From the NCBI RefSeq assembly GCF_026107645.2, contig NZ_JAPCHV010000004.1, forward strand, positions 109,139-173,138: a stretch of 64,000 bases of DNA, written 5' to 3'. Source of the stretch: Flavobacterium sp. MFBS3-15 (GTDB taxonomy: Bacteria > Bacteroidota > Bacteroidia > Flavobacteriales > Flavobacteriaceae). The notes below the pieces were generated by a model. The model saw only the letters and a list, made by a program, of their open reading frames with translations, did not search any database and was not told where the DNA came from. The translations under genes and the position numbers were made by a program. This document shows, in pieces, positions 8,409-17,578 of this stretch (its first letter is position 1; the number at the start of each line of letters is the position of its first letter).

Positions 8409-11400
8409 ATGCGTATACTCAAAAGGTCCCTACCGTTTTTGGTGCCACTCTATGGGCTCACGCTCTCGGCACAGCAGTCGGCCATTTACACCCACGAGCT
8501 TAAGGATTATGACAAGGCTGTATCGCTTTACAATGACAAGCAGTACCAGGCTGCCCAAATACTTTTTGAGAAAACAAAAAGTGGCAGTCAGGGAATGGAT
8601 GTACAAGCCGACTGTGCCTATTACATCGCTTCGAGCGCAATAAAGCTAAACCAAAAGAATGCCGATGAGCTGATGGAGGATTTCATTGAAGATTATCCTA
8701 CAAGCCCAAAGCAAAACCAGGCGTATATTGAAGTTGCAGGGAATCATTTTCGCCAGGGGAGGTACAAGCAGGCACTGGAATGGTACGACAGGGTAGACGA
8801 GGGCAGCCTTGGTGAAACCGACCGCGACCGCTACAACTTCCAGAAGGGATACAGCTACTTTAGTGCTGGCGACAAAAAGAACGCCGACAAGTACCTTTTG
8901 AAGGTTAAAGATTCTAAAGAATACGGTTCGCAGGCCAAATACTATCTTGGTTTCATGGCCTATGAAGGGGATGACTATAAAAAAGCCAGCCAATATTTTG
9001 AGCAGGTGGAAGACAAGGAGAAGTACAGCGAAAAGATGTCGTACTTTCAGGCCGACATGGCATTCAAGGAAGGTCAGTTCCAAAAGGCAATCGACCTGGG
9101 TGTGCCGCAATTACCGAAAAGCGATGCCAACGAGAAGTCCGAGCTTTCCAAGATTATAGGGGAGAGCTACTTTAACCTCGGGCAGTACGACAAGGCCATC
9201 CCGCACCTTAAAAACTACCGAGGCAAGAAAGGCAAGTGGAGCAACACTGACTTTTACCAGTTGGGCTATGCTTATTACAAGCAGGGCGACTATGAGAACG
9301 CAATAACCGAGTTCAATAAAATCATTGGCGGTAACGATGCCGTGGCGCAGAATGCCTATTACCACCTTGGCGAGAGCTACCTGAAAACCGGGAAGAAGCA
9401 GCAGGCGCTCAATGCGTTCAAGAATGCATCTGAGATGACGTTTGAGGCTAAAATCCAGGAGGATGCTTACCTGAACTATGCCAAGCTGAGCTACGACATA
9501 GGCAACCCGTATCAAAGCGTGCCGGAGGTATTGGGTAATTTCCTCGAAAAATATCCGGCAACGCCATTCAAACAGGAGATACAGAACCTGTTGATCGATT
9601 CGTACATCACATCAAAGAACTATACGGAAGCTTTAGTGCTTTTGGAAAAAAACAAGTCGCCCGAGAACAGGGTTGCCTACCAAAAGGTAACCTTCTACCG
9701 TGGCATGGAGCTGGCTACCGACGGCAAGCACCAGGAAGCATTGGCGCTGTTCAAGAAATCATTGGCGGAGCAAAGGACGCCAAGGATTACGGCGCGTGCA
9801 ACATTCTGGAAAGCAGAAACCGAGTACAATCTCGAGCAATTCAATGAAGCGCTTATTAGCTATAAGCAGTTCCTCGGTATGGGGGAGGCGAAAACTACCC
9901 CGGAGTATAAAAATATCCATTATAACATAGCCTATGCCTATTTTAAGCAAAAGGAATATGAGCAGGCTGCCAAGCACTTTGCCGATTATGTAGCTGTAGC
10001 CAAAGATGATAAAGTGCGCCTTAACGATGCATTGCTGCGTTTGGGTGACAGTAATTTTGTAACCGGTAAGTACTGGCCTGCGATGGAAGCGTATAATAAG
10101 GCAATAGATATGAAGGGAATCGATGCGGATTATGCCTTGTTCCAAAAAGGGATCAGTTATGGATTTGTGGGAAGAAACGAAAAGAAGATTGAAGACCTGA
10201 CCAAATTCGCACAATCCTATCCAAAATCGAAGTATGCTGATGACGCACTGTATGAGTTGGGTAACACCCATGTAACCGAAAAGCAAACAGATAAAGCCAT
10301 CCAAACTTATGATAAGCTGATTACTGATTATAAATCGAGTACATATGTGAGTAAGGCTATCATGCGCCAGGCGCTCATATACTATAATGCAGAGAAGGAC
10401 GACCTGGCGCTTGCAAAGTTCAAAAAGGTAGTGGCTGAATTCCCAAATACGCCCGAAGCCATGGAGGCCGTCCAAACGGCCCGCCTTATCTATGTAGACA
10501 GCGGCCGCACAGATGAATATGCTGCCTGGGTGAAAACATTGACATTCGTAGATATCAGTGATGCCGACCTGGACAATACCGCATTTGAGGCGGCTGAAAA
10601 ACAATATCTGCAAAACAATACCAAACAGGCAATTTCATCACTTAGCAGCTATGTGTCTAAATTCCCTAATGGTATTTCGTCACTTAAAGCTAATTTTTAT
10701 CTGGCACAGTCGTACTACGCTGACGGGCTTGAGGCCAATGCTGTACCACACTATGAGTTTGTTATTTCGAAATCAAGAAGTGAATTTACTGAGCAGGCAC
10801 TGGTAAGGCTGGCCGACATACACTTGAAGAAAAACGATTATGCAAAAGCCATCCCGGTACTAAAAAGGCTGGAAACGGAGGCTGACTTCCCACAGAATGT
10901 AACCTTTGCACAGTCTAACCTGATGAAGGGCTACTATGAAGGTAAGGACTATGGCAATGCGGTGGTTTATGCAGATAAAGTACTGGCAAACAGCAAGACC
11001 GAGGATAGGGTGAAGAGCGATGCGCAAATCATCATAGCACGATCGGCTATTAAAACCAATGATGAGGTAAAGGCTAAAGCGGCTTACGCCAAATTGCTTA
11101 CCATTGCCAAAGGCGAGCTTGCTGCCGAGGCGATGTACTATGACGCCTACTTTAAGAATAAGGAAGGGAAATTTGAGGCTTCTAATGCTGTAGTGCAGAA
11201 GCTGTCCAAAGATTATTCGGGTTACAAATATTTTGGAGCCAAAGGCTTGGTGGTGATGGCGAAAAATTATTTCGGGCTGAAGGACAGCTACCAGGCGACC
11301 TACATCCTGGAGAGCGTTATCAAGAACTTTACGGCCTATCCGGAAGTGGTACAGGAAGCGCAGGCCGAGCTTGACATCATCAAGGGCGAAGAAGCGAAAC

Positions 11401-11423
11401 GTAACTCATCCATTCAAAACTAA
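8409..11423 (+). CDS. Large exported tetratricopeptide-repeat protein
   Basis: 1004 residues with a signal peptide (RILKRSLPFLVPLYGLTLSAQQ; cleavage near residue 21-22), then almost entirely TPR-type helical hairpins. Recognisable units include YDKAVSLYNDKQYQAAQILF, YKQALEWYDRV, YKKASQYFEQV, YDKAIPHLKNY and YENAITEFNKI, with Y/F-x-Q-x-G-x-x-x-Y spacing throughout. It is probably periplasmic or surface exposed and acts as a protein-binding scaffold; no catalytic motif was seen. A good promoter lies upstream. Its stop TAA overlaps the ATG of the plug-less barrel gene (TAATG), so the two are translationally coupled and probably act together. The specific role is unknown. Confidence 0.85.
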   Translation: MRILKRSLPFLVPLYGLTLSAQQSAIYTHELKDYDKAVSLYNDKQYQAAQILFEKTKSGSQGMDVQADCAYYIASSAIKLNQKNADELMEDFIEDYPTSPKQNQAYIEVAGNHFRQGRYKQALEWYDRVDEGSLGETDRDRYNFQKGYSYFSAGDKKNADKYLLKVKDSKEYGSQAKYYLGFMAYEGDDYKKASQYFEQVEDKEKYSEKMSYFQADMAFKEGQFQKAIDLGVPQLPKSDANEKSELSKIIGESYFNLGQYDKAIPHLKNYRGKKGKWSNTDFYQLGYAYYKQGDYENAITEFNKIIGGNDAVAQNAYYHLGESYLKTGKKQQALNAFKNASEMTFEAKIQEDAYLNYAKLSYDIGNPYQSVPEVLGNFLEKYPATPFKQEIQNLLIDSYITSKNYTEALVLLEKNKSPENRVAYQKVTFYRGMELATDGKHQEALALFKKSLAEQRTPRITARATFWKAETEYNLEQFNEALISYKQFLGMGEAKTTPEYKNIHYNIAYAYFKQKEYEQAAKHFADYVAVAKDDKVRLNDALLRLGDSNFVTGKYWPAMEAYNKAIDMKGIDADYALFQKGISYGFVGRNEKKIEDLTKFAQSYPKSKYADDALYELGNTHVTEKQTDKAIQTYDKLITDYKSSTYVSKAIMRQALIYYNAEKDDLALAKFKKVVAEFPNTPEAMEAVQTARLIYVDSGRTDEYAAWVKTLTFVDISDADLDNTAFEAAEKQYLQNNTKQAISSLSSYVSKFPNGISSLKANFYLAQSYYADGLEANAVPHYEFVISKSRSEFTEQALVRLADIHLKKNDYAKAIPVLKRLETEADFPQNVTFAQSNLMKGYYEGKDYGNAVVYADKVLANSKTEDRVKSDAQIIIARSAIKTNDEVKAKAAYAKLLTIAKGELAAEAMYYDAYFKNKEGKFEASNAVVQKLSKDYSGYKYFGAKGLVVMAKNYFGLKDSYQATYILESVIKNFTAYPEVVQEAQAELDIIKGEEAKRNSSIQN

Positions 11424-13165
11424 TGCAAGCCATGAAGATTAATTTCAGATACATAGCCATAGCGATTGTATTCGCAGGAACACAGCAAACTTTCGCACAA
11501 AAGAAGGACGAAAACATAGGCACCGAGGTGGTGAACGTGGTGAAACCCTACACACCCACCATATCGGATGCCTTTAAGGTAAAGGAAACACCTATTATAG
11601 AAGACGATCAGGAAAAACAAAAGGAAGAGATAAAATACAATATCTTCTCGTTTCCTGTGGCTTCAACCTTTGCACCTGCCAAAGGTAAGGCGGCATCGGT
11701 AGATAAGGAAGCAAGGGAGAAATATTACAATAATTACGCAACGCTGGGTGTGGGTAACTATGGTACCATCAATGCCGAATTGTTCGTGACAGAGAATGTG
11801 AGTGATACCGACTACATGGGCGGTATGCTGCGCCACCTGTCGTCGCAGGGCGGGATAGATGCTGCAAAGGTTGACGACAAGTATTACAACACCGCACTCG
11901 ACCTGACCTATGGCAGCCGCCAGCAGGGCTACAACTGGAGTACCGATTTGGGTTACCAGAACCAGGTGTATAACTGGTATGGACTTCCGTTGGAGTATGT
12001 CGACTTTGCGCCCGAAACCGTTGCAGAAGTTGACCCTCAGCAAACGTACCATACTTTTTATATCGGAGGTAAAATACAGACCAAGGACAGCTATTTCCAT
12101 GATGCATCAGCCCAATATAAGCGGTTTTGGGATGCATATGGGTCAGCAGAGAACCGTTTCTTTCTGACACCTTCATTGGATATCCCTATTATGGATGAAA
12201 AGATTAAAGTAGATTTCGTTGCCGATTATGTGGGAGGGACTTTTGAAAAAGACATCAATGATGCTGGCGATTTAAGCTACAGCCATTTTAACCTGGGCAT
12301 ACAGCCAAGCCTGTTGTATCAAAAAGAGGATCTTTCGGTACAGCTGGGCGCGGGTATCTTTTACAGCATGGGTAAGATGAACGACGAAACGGACAACAAG
12401 TTTTTCGTTTATCCGCAGGTGAAAGCATCGTACAAAGTGGTGGGCGACCTGATGGTAGCCTACGCAGGAGCCGAAGGCACGCTTCGCCAGAATTCGTATG
12501 CCGACTTCGTAAGCCAGAACCCGTTCGTATCGCCAACACTTGCTGTTGCCCCAACCGACCAGCAGTATGATATTTATGTAGGACTAAAAGGCAAGCTGGC
12601 CAGTACGGTAGCCTACAACATCCGAGGCTCGTACATGAACGAGGACAATAGGGCGTTTTTCGTGAACAATGCCTCGCTTACTTCGTTGGGAGACGATGAA
12701 GGCTACTCGTATGGCAACTCTTTCGGGTTGGTGTATGACAGGCTGCAGACGATTAGCTTCTTTGGTGAATTAAAGGCCGATTTCTCTCAGAAAGTGCATT
12801 TTGGCATCAACGGAACCTACTACAGCTATTCGACTGACGACCTTGATGAAGCTTTTAATTTGCCGCAAATGAAAGTAGGAGCAAGCCTGGATGTTGACAT
12901 CACACCTAAATGGTATGCGGGCACAAACATCTTCTTTACAGGTGAAAGGAAAGACGTTGTAATGCTTAATTCAGGCGATCTGGAAACCGTTACCCTGAAG
13001 AGCTTCTTCGACCTGAACGCGCACTTGGGCTACAAATACAACGAGCGCCTTATCGGCTTCCTGAAGCTGAATAACATTACCGGCCAGGATTACCAGCGTT
13101 GGGTGAACTATCCTGTACAGGGGTTCCAGTTCCTGATTGGGGCATCGTATAAGTTTAATTTTTAA
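11423..13165 (+). CDS. Plug-less TonB-receptor-like outer-membrane beta-barrel protein
   Basis: 580 residues. A signal peptide (FRYIAIAIVFAGTQQTFAQ) is followed by an acidic/basic linker (EVVNVVKPYTPTISDAFKVKE) and then alternating hydrophobic/polar strands rich in Y, G and D, ending in ASYKFNF with a terminal Phe as expected for BAM-assembled barrels. The strands resemble the barrel half of TonB-dependent receptors (LNNITGQDYQRWVNYPVQG), but no plug domain and no carboxypeptidase-like repeat precede them. Coupling to the exported TPR gene suggests an outer-membrane/periplasm assembly. Either ATG (11423 or 11432) could be the start. Ligand unknown. Confidence 0.75.
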   Translation: MQAMKINFRYIAIAIVFAGTQQTFAQKKDENIGTEVVNVVKPYTPTISDAFKVKETPIIEDDQEKQKEEIKYNIFSFPVASTFAPAKGKAASVDKEAREKYYNNYATLGVGNYGTINAELFVTENVSDTDYMGGMLRHLSSQGGIDAAKVDDKYYNTALDLTYGSRQQGYNWSTDLGYQNQVYNWYGLPLEYVDFAPETVAEVDPQQTYHTFYIGGKIQTKDSYFHDASAQYKRFWDAYGSAENRFFLTPSLDIPIMDEKIKVDFVADYVGGTFEKDINDAGDLSYSHFNLGIQPSLLYQKEDLSVQLGAGIFYSMGKMNDETDNKFFVYPQVKASYKVVGDLMVAYAGAEGTLRQNSYADFVSQNPFVSPTLAVAPTDQQYDIYVGLKGKLASTVAYNIRGSYMNEDNRAFFVNNASLTSLGDDEGYSYGNSFGLVYDRLQTISFFGELKADFSQKVHFGINGTYYSYSTDDLDEAFNLPQMKVGASLDVDITPKWYAGTNIFFTGERKDVVMLNSGDLETVTLKSFFDLNAHLGYKYNERLIGFLKLNNITGQDYQRWVNYPVQGFQFLIGASYKFNF

Positions 13166-13179
13166 ATATTTAAAAGTTT

Positions 13180-13234
13180 AAAATTGAAAGATTTAAAGAT
13201 TCGCTTTGCACGGATTTTTAAATCTTTCAATTTT
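13180..13234. repeat. 18-base perfect inverted repeat, AT-rich
   Basis: Arms 13180-13197 (AAAATTGAAAGATTTAAA) and 13217-13234 are exact reverse complements around a 19-base spacer, just after the barrel gene stop. The stem could terminate transcription, but a phrase of this kind (oligo ATTGAAAGATTTAAA) also looks like a dispersed intergenic repeat. Confidence 0.7.
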
Positions 13235-13252
13235 TCAATCTTAAATCTAACA

Positions 13253-13705
13253 TTGAATCTTCTCAAACAAAAAGTACTCGCTTACTATAAGCAGCAGGTG
13301 GATGATCGCATCGATGCCTTTCGCGACATGATCGCTGCACTCACCGAAGATGCCTCTAATGATGCTAAAGGTTCAGCAGGTGACAAGCACGAAACGGCGC
13401 TCTCCATGATGCATCTGGAGCAGGAAAAGCTCAATCATAAGCTAAAGGAATTTATCGATCAGAAAGCCATTCTAGACAAAATCAACCCCGAGCTTGAATT
13501 CCCAAAAGTCGCTTTGGGCAGTTTGGTGAAAGCCAACAACATGCATTTGTTCGTGAGTGCCGCATTACCTAAAATAACGATAGATGGAGTCACTGTAATT
13601 GCCTTGTCGCCACAGTCGCCATTAGGCATGAAAATGATGGGGATGGAGCAGGGCGATGAATTTGAGGTGGGTACTACAAATTATATAATTAAGGAAATTT
13701 TTTAA
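13253..13705 (+). CDS. GreA/GreB C-terminal-domain-like coiled-coil protein
   Basis: 150 residues if translation begins at TTG 13253, where the family-like sequence LNLLKQKVLAYYKQQVDDRI begins. An upstream in-frame start at 13184 would place the inverted repeat 13180-13234 inside the protein, which is unlikely. The first 70 residues are a charged coiled coil with the GDKHETA motif seen in the Gre N-terminus. The C-terminal third (GSLVKANNMHLFVS...SPLGMKMMGMEQGDEFEV) resembles the FKBP-like GreA C-domain that binds RNA polymerase. The acidic tip residues of true Gre factors cannot be confirmed. An RNA polymerase-binding role is inferred. Confidence 0.65.
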   Translation: MNLLKQKVLAYYKQQVDDRIDAFRDMIAALTEDASNDAKGSAGDKHETALSMMHLEQEKLNHKLKEFIDQKAILDKINPELEFPKVALGSLVKANNMHLFVSAALPKITIDGVTVIALSPQSPLGMKMMGMEQGDEFEVGTTNYIIKEIF

Positions 13706-13735
13706 GTACATATTATTTATATTTCAAGCTGAACT

Positions 13736-13761
13736 ACCATCCTGTCCGGATGGTTTTTTTT
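13736..13761 (+). terminator. Rho-independent terminator
   Basis: ACCATCC (13736-13742) pairs with GGATGGT (13748-13754) across TGTCC, followed by a run of T. It closes the TPR/barrel/GreA-like unit before asnB. Confidence 0.8.
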
Positions 13762-13951
13762 ATAATTTGTAACCTACTATGTACAAAAACCGTTTTCGTA
13801 ATGATAAATTGTTGCTATTTGGTTATTTTAAGTTTTATAATGAAAGTTAAAAGTGTTTTTATGTTTTAAAATTGAAACTAATATTACAATTTTGTCTTAC
13901 TGAACATAATTAATAAAGGTTGTTCAGTTGCCATTTAAAACAGAAACAAGT

Positions 13952-15568
13952 ATGTGCGGAATTTTAGCAATTATCGGAAAAGGAAAAGACGAGGCATTGG
14001 TTAAGCAACTTTCTAAAAGGATGTCGCACCGCGGGCCGGACGAAAGTGACCTTCATGTAACAGAGAAGGGTCATATACTGAGCCACGAGCGCCTTTCGAT
14101 AATTGACCTGCATACAGGTAAGCAGCCCATTCAGGGTTCAAAGAATGCATGGATGGTACATAATGGCGAAATATATAACCATCAAAAGCTGCGTGAAACC
14201 GTGCTGAAGCACCATACATTCAGGACTACTTCAGATTCTGAGGTTATCGTACACCTGTATGAGGAATATGGCTACGATTTCTGTAACCTGCTGGACGGTA
14301 TGTTCTCCTTCGTGGTGATAGATGGCGACGACTACATTGCAGGCCGTGACCCGCTTGGGATAAAGCCTTTGTATTATGGCCTCGACGAGAGGGGCAGGAT
14401 TTATTTCTCCTCTGAAATGAAGTCGATTGCCGACCAGTGCCAAACATTCTCAACCTTTCCTCCGGGGCATTACTATACGCCGCAGACAGGTTTTGTAAAA
14501 TACTACAGGCCGCAGTGGGAGGATGCTGCCAAAGCGGTCGAAGCGGTTGATTATGCCGCCATCCGCGAGTCGCTGACACAAGCTGTTGAGAAAAGGCTGA
14601 TGAGCGATGTACCCGTAGGTGTACTGCTATCGGGTGGGCTTGACTCTTCCCTAACCTCTTCAATTGCATCAAGGCTGATGAAAGAGAGGGGACAGCTATT
14701 GCGTTCGTTCTCGATAGGGCTGGATGCCATGGCACCTGATGCTGTTGCGGCACGTAAGGTAGCGGAGTTTTTATGTACTGAGCATCACGAGATACACTTT
14801 ACAATAGAACAAGGTATCGAGATTTTGGATAAGCTGATATGGCACCTTGAAACGTATGATGTAACGTCGGTAAGGGCCAGCACGCCGATGTACTTCCTTT
14901 CGAAAGCCATTACTGATATGGGCGTGAAAGTAGTGCTGTCGGGTGAGGGTGCCGATGAGGTTTTTGGAGGCTATCTGTATTTCAGGAATGCACCGTCGGC
15001 GGCAGCCTTTCAAAAAGAAACCATCGAAAGGGTGCAGAAGCTGTTTACCGCCGACCTGCTAAGGGCCGACAAGAGCACCATGGCACACGGGCTAGAAGCA
15101 CGCGTACCGTTTTTGGACAAGCAGTTTCTGGAGCTTGCGATCAGGATTAATCCTGAAGATAAACAGCCGAAAACCTACGATGGCGTTGAGAAATACATTT
15201 TGCGTAAAGCTTTCGACACGCCGGAACAGCCCTACCTGCCGGATGAGGTGCTGTGGAGGCAGAAAGAGCAGTTTAGTGATGGCGTTGGCTACAGCTGGAT
15301 TGATACCCTAATTGAATACTGCTCTGCACGAGTTACCGATGAAGAACTGGAAACAGCCGAACAGCGTTTCCCTTACAATACACCTGTTACTAAGGAGGCC
15401 TATTTTTACAGGTCTGTTTTCCACAAACATTTCCCGCAAGTGAGCGCGGCGCAAACGGTTAGGAAATGGATACCTAAGTGGCAGGAAAATACAGACCCGA
15501 GCGGAAGGGCCAACGCGGCGCACGTACACGCCGATACCGCAATTGCCCAAGTGAAGGCAGAAGCATAA
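13952..15568 (+). CDS. asnB: Asparagine synthase B (glutamine-hydrolysing)
   Basis: 538 residues. Translation is set at ATG 13952 because the protein must begin MCGILAII: removal of Met exposes the catalytic Cys of the class II glutamine amidotransferase domain. RGPDES, LSHERLSIID and HNGEIYNH follow in that domain. The synthetase domain carries the PP-loop SGGLDSS (about residues 227-233) and GEGADEVFGGY for ATP and aspartate activation. It converts aspartate and glutamine to asparagine and glutamate in the cytoplasm. A terminator lies on each side, so it is probably monocistronic. Confidence 0.95.
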   Translation: MCGILAIIGKGKDEALVKQLSKRMSHRGPDESDLHVTEKGHILSHERLSIIDLHTGKQPIQGSKNAWMVHNGEIYNHQKLRETVLKHHTFRTTSDSEVIVHLYEEYGYDFCNLLDGMFSFVVIDGDDYIAGRDPLGIKPLYYGLDERGRIYFSSEMKSIADQCQTFSTFPPGHYYTPQTGFVKYYRPQWEDAAKAVEAVDYAAIRESLTQAVEKRLMSDVPVGVLLSGGLDSSLTSSIASRLMKERGQLLRSFSIGLDAMAPDAVAARKVAEFLCTEHHEIHFTIEQGIEILDKLIWHLETYDVTSVRASTPMYFLSKAITDMGVKVVLSGEGADEVFGGYLYFRNAPSAAAFQKETIERVQKLFTADLLRADKSTMAHGLEARVPFLDKQFLELAIRINPEDKQPKTYDGVEKYILRKAFDTPEQPYLPDEVLWRQKEQFSDGVGYSWIDTLIEYCSARVTDEELETAEQRFPYNTPVTKEAYFYRSVFHKHFPQVSAAQTVRKWIPKWQENTDPSGRANAAHVHADTAIAQVKAEA

Positions 15569-15611
15569 TTTCAGGTTTTTTGGAATTTAGTTTGTTTGTT
15601 TGTAGAAAAAC

Positions 15612-15637
15612 GCCCCGACGAGCCGGGGCATTTTTTG
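15612..15637 (+). terminator. Rho-independent terminator of asnB
   Basis: GCCCCG (15612-15617) pairs with CGGGGC (15624-15629) across ACGAGC, followed by ATTTTTTG. Confidence 0.8.
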
Positions 15638-15667
15638 TTTCTGTACATAAAAAATAAACCGTGACAA

Positions 15668-15700
15668 TTTGACATTTTATTTCTTTTGGCAATACTTTTG
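15668..15700 (+). promoter_or_regulatory. Promoter of grpE-dnaJ (TTTG-N21-TACTTTTG)
   Basis: TTTG at 15668-15671 and TACTTTTG at 15693-15700 match the Bacteroidota -33/-7 consensus with 21 bases between. The grpE ATG is 33 bases beyond the -7 box. This is the standard housekeeping-type promoter; no CIRCE element was seen. Confidence 0.65.
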
Positions 15701-15732
15701 CATTTCGCTTTAGCGAACCATTCGAAAATTTA

Positions 15733-16323
15733 ATGTTTAAGAAAATATTTAAAAATATGAGCCAGGAGAATTCTGAAAATGTGGAGAAAGACTTAACGCA
15801 GGAAGAATTGATCAATGATGCCGAAAACACCGAAACTACTGCCGAAGCGGGCATACCGTCTGCTGAGGAATTGACCGAGGAGCAAAAGCTCAGGGAAGAG
15901 GTAGCTAAGGAAAAAGATAAGTTTTTACGCCTGTTTGCCGAATTTGAAAACTACAAGAAAAGGACATCCAAAGAGAGGCTGGACCTGTTTAAGACTGCCA
16001 ACCAGGAAGTTTTACAGGCGCTTTTGCCGGTAATGGACGATTTTGACAGGGCGCTGGCACAAATTGCAAAGTCGGAGGATGAGGTGCTGCTAAAAGGGGT
16101 AGAGCTGATTCATAACAAATTGAAAGACACTTTGGTATCCAAAGGCCTTGAGCAGGTAGAGGTAAAGGCAGGCGATGCTTTTGATGCAGATTTTGCCGAA
16201 GCAATCACACAAATACCCGCGCCATCACCGGAACTTAAGGGCAAGATTGTTGATGTGGTAGAGAAAGGCTACAAGCTGGGCGATAAGATAATCCGTTTCC
16301 CTAAAGTAGTGATAGGTAACTAA
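15733..16323 (+). CDS. grpE: Nucleotide exchange factor GrpE
   Basis: 196 residues. An acidic, low-complexity N-terminus is followed by the long dimerisation helix (KDKFLRLFAEFENYKKRTSKER), the family core LLPVMDDFDRAL and the C-terminal beta domain (VVEKGYKLGDKIIRFPKVVIG). GrpE releases ADP from DnaK so that substrate can leave. The start could be ATG 15733 or ATG 15757; the acidic N-terminus does not distinguish them. dnaJ follows 19 bases later in the same operon; dnaK is not in the window. Confidence 0.93.
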   Translation: MFKKIFKNMSQENSENVEKDLTQEELINDAENTETTAEAGIPSAEELTEEQKLREEVAKEKDKFLRLFAEFENYKKRTSKERLDLFKTANQEVLQALLPVMDDFDRALAQIAKSEDEVLLKGVELIHNKLKDTLVSKGLEQVEVKAGDAFDADFAEAITQIPAPSPELKGKIVDVVEKGYKLGDKIIRFPKVVIGN

Positions 16324-16342
16324 GCCGTTAAAACAGACAGAG

Positions 16343-17473
16343 ATGAAAAAAGATTATTACGAAATACTGGGAATCGAAAAAGGCGCGACTGCGGAGCAGA
16401 TAAAGAAGGCGTACCGCAAAAAAGCCATCGAATACCATCCTGACAAGAACCCGGGCGATAAGCAGGCCGAGGAAAACTTTAAAGCGGCTGCGGAGGCTTA
16501 TGAAGTGCTTAGCGATGCCGACAAGAAGGCACGTTATGACCAGTTTGGCCATTCTGCTTTTGAAGGCGGCGGCGGATTTGGCGGCGGTGGCATGAACATG
16601 GACGACATTTTCAGCCAGTTTGGCGATATATTCGGCAGTGCGTTTGGTGGTGGCTTCAGCGGAGGATTTGGCGGCGGTTTTGGCGGCGGAGGCGGCCAGC
16701 GCAGGATGAAAGGATCCAACCTTCGCATTAAGGTAAAGATGACCCTTGAAGAGGTTGCCAATGGGGTTGAAAAGAAGGTAAAGGTAAAAAGGAAGGTACA
16801 GGCCAAAGGTGTTACCTATAAAACATGCCCAACCTGTAATGGTGCCGGACAGGTAATGAAGGTGACGAATACAATTTTGGGCAGGATGCAGACGGCTACT
16901 GCGTGCCACCATTGTGGCGGTACCGGCCAAATAATAGATTCAAAACCTGGCCAGGCCGACGCTCAGGGCATGATATTGGAGGATGAGACGGTATCGATCA
17001 AGATACCTGCCGGCGTGGTGGATGGTATGCAGTTGAAGGTAAGCAATAAAGGTAATGATGCGCCGGGCAGCAACAGCATTCCGGGCGACCTTATCGTGGC
17101 CATTGAGGAAGTTGAGCACGAAACACTGAAGCGTGAAGGCGAAAACCTGCACCTCGATCTTTACATCAGTTTTGCCGAAGCAGCACTCGGAACGTCGAAA
17201 GATATTGACACTGTGAACGGTAAAGTGAGGATAAAACTCGAGGAAGGCATCCAGTCGGGCAAGATTTTAAGGCTAAAAGGCAAGGGAATACCAAGCGTGA
17301 ACAGTTATGGTACGGGTGACCTGCTTGTGCATGTAAATGTCTGGACTCCAAAGACTTTGTCAAAAGAGCAGCGACATTTTTTTGAGAAATATCTTACAGA
17401 TGAAAACTTTATTCCGCAACCGGAAAAATCCGATAAATCTTTTTTTGAAAAAGTTAAGGATATGTTTTCATAA
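16343..17473 (+). CDS. dnaJ: Chaperone DnaJ with a half-size zinc domain
   Basis: 376 residues. The J domain has HPD at 32-34, with helix II KKAYRKKAIEYHPDKNP. A Gly/Phe-rich linker runs from about 74 to 118. The zinc region has only two CxxCxGxG motifs (C162PTC165 and C188HHC191) instead of the usual four, so only one zinc site can form. The C-terminal substrate-binding domains (IKIPAGVVDGMQLKV) and dimerisation tail are intact. DnaJ delivers unfolded substrates to DnaK and triggers ATP hydrolysis. It is the last gene of the grpE-dnaJ operon, with a terminator downstream. Confidence 0.93.
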   Translation: MKKDYYEILGIEKGATAEQIKKAYRKKAIEYHPDKNPGDKQAEENFKAAAEAYEVLSDADKKARYDQFGHSAFEGGGGFGGGGMNMDDIFSQFGDIFGSAFGGGFSGGFGGGFGGGGGQRRMKGSNLRIKVKMTLEEVANGVEKKVKVKRKVQAKGVTYKTCPTCNGAGQVMKVTNTILGRMQTATACHHCGGTGQIIDSKPGQADAQGMILEDETVSIKIPAGVVDGMQLKVSNKGNDAPGSNSIPGDLIVAIEEVEHETLKREGENLHLDLYISFAEAALGTSKDIDTVNGKVRIKLEEGIQSGKILRLKGKGIPSVNSYGTGDLLVHVNVWTPKTLSKEQRHFFEKYLTDENFIPQPEKSDKSFFEKVKDMFS

Positions 17474-17496
17474 TTTAAGAAATTATTATACATTTG

Positions 17497-17525
17497 AAAT
17501 TCACTAGGTAACTAGTGGATTTTTC
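17497..17525 (+). terminator. Terminator hairpin after dnaJ
   Basis: CACTAG (17502-17507) pairs with CTAGTG (17512-17517) across GTAA. Flanking A/T bases extend the stem, and the hairpin is followed by TTTTTCTTTTT. Confidence 0.65.
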
Positions 17526-17546
17526 TTTTTCATAGCAATTTTTCCC

Positions 17547-17578
17547 ATCCTCATCGCAAGATAAGGGTGGGTTTTTTT
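17547..17578 (+). terminator. Second terminator hairpin after dnaJ
   Basis: CCCATCCT pairs with AGGGTGGG (one G-T pair), followed by TTTTTTT. With the hairpin just upstream it forms a tandem terminator. Confidence 0.65.

Noticed and set aside
9759..10613. A 284-residue reading frame antisense to the TPR gene
   Set aside because: The opposite strand encodes regular TPR repeats; the antisense frame shows only scattered hydrophobic residues.
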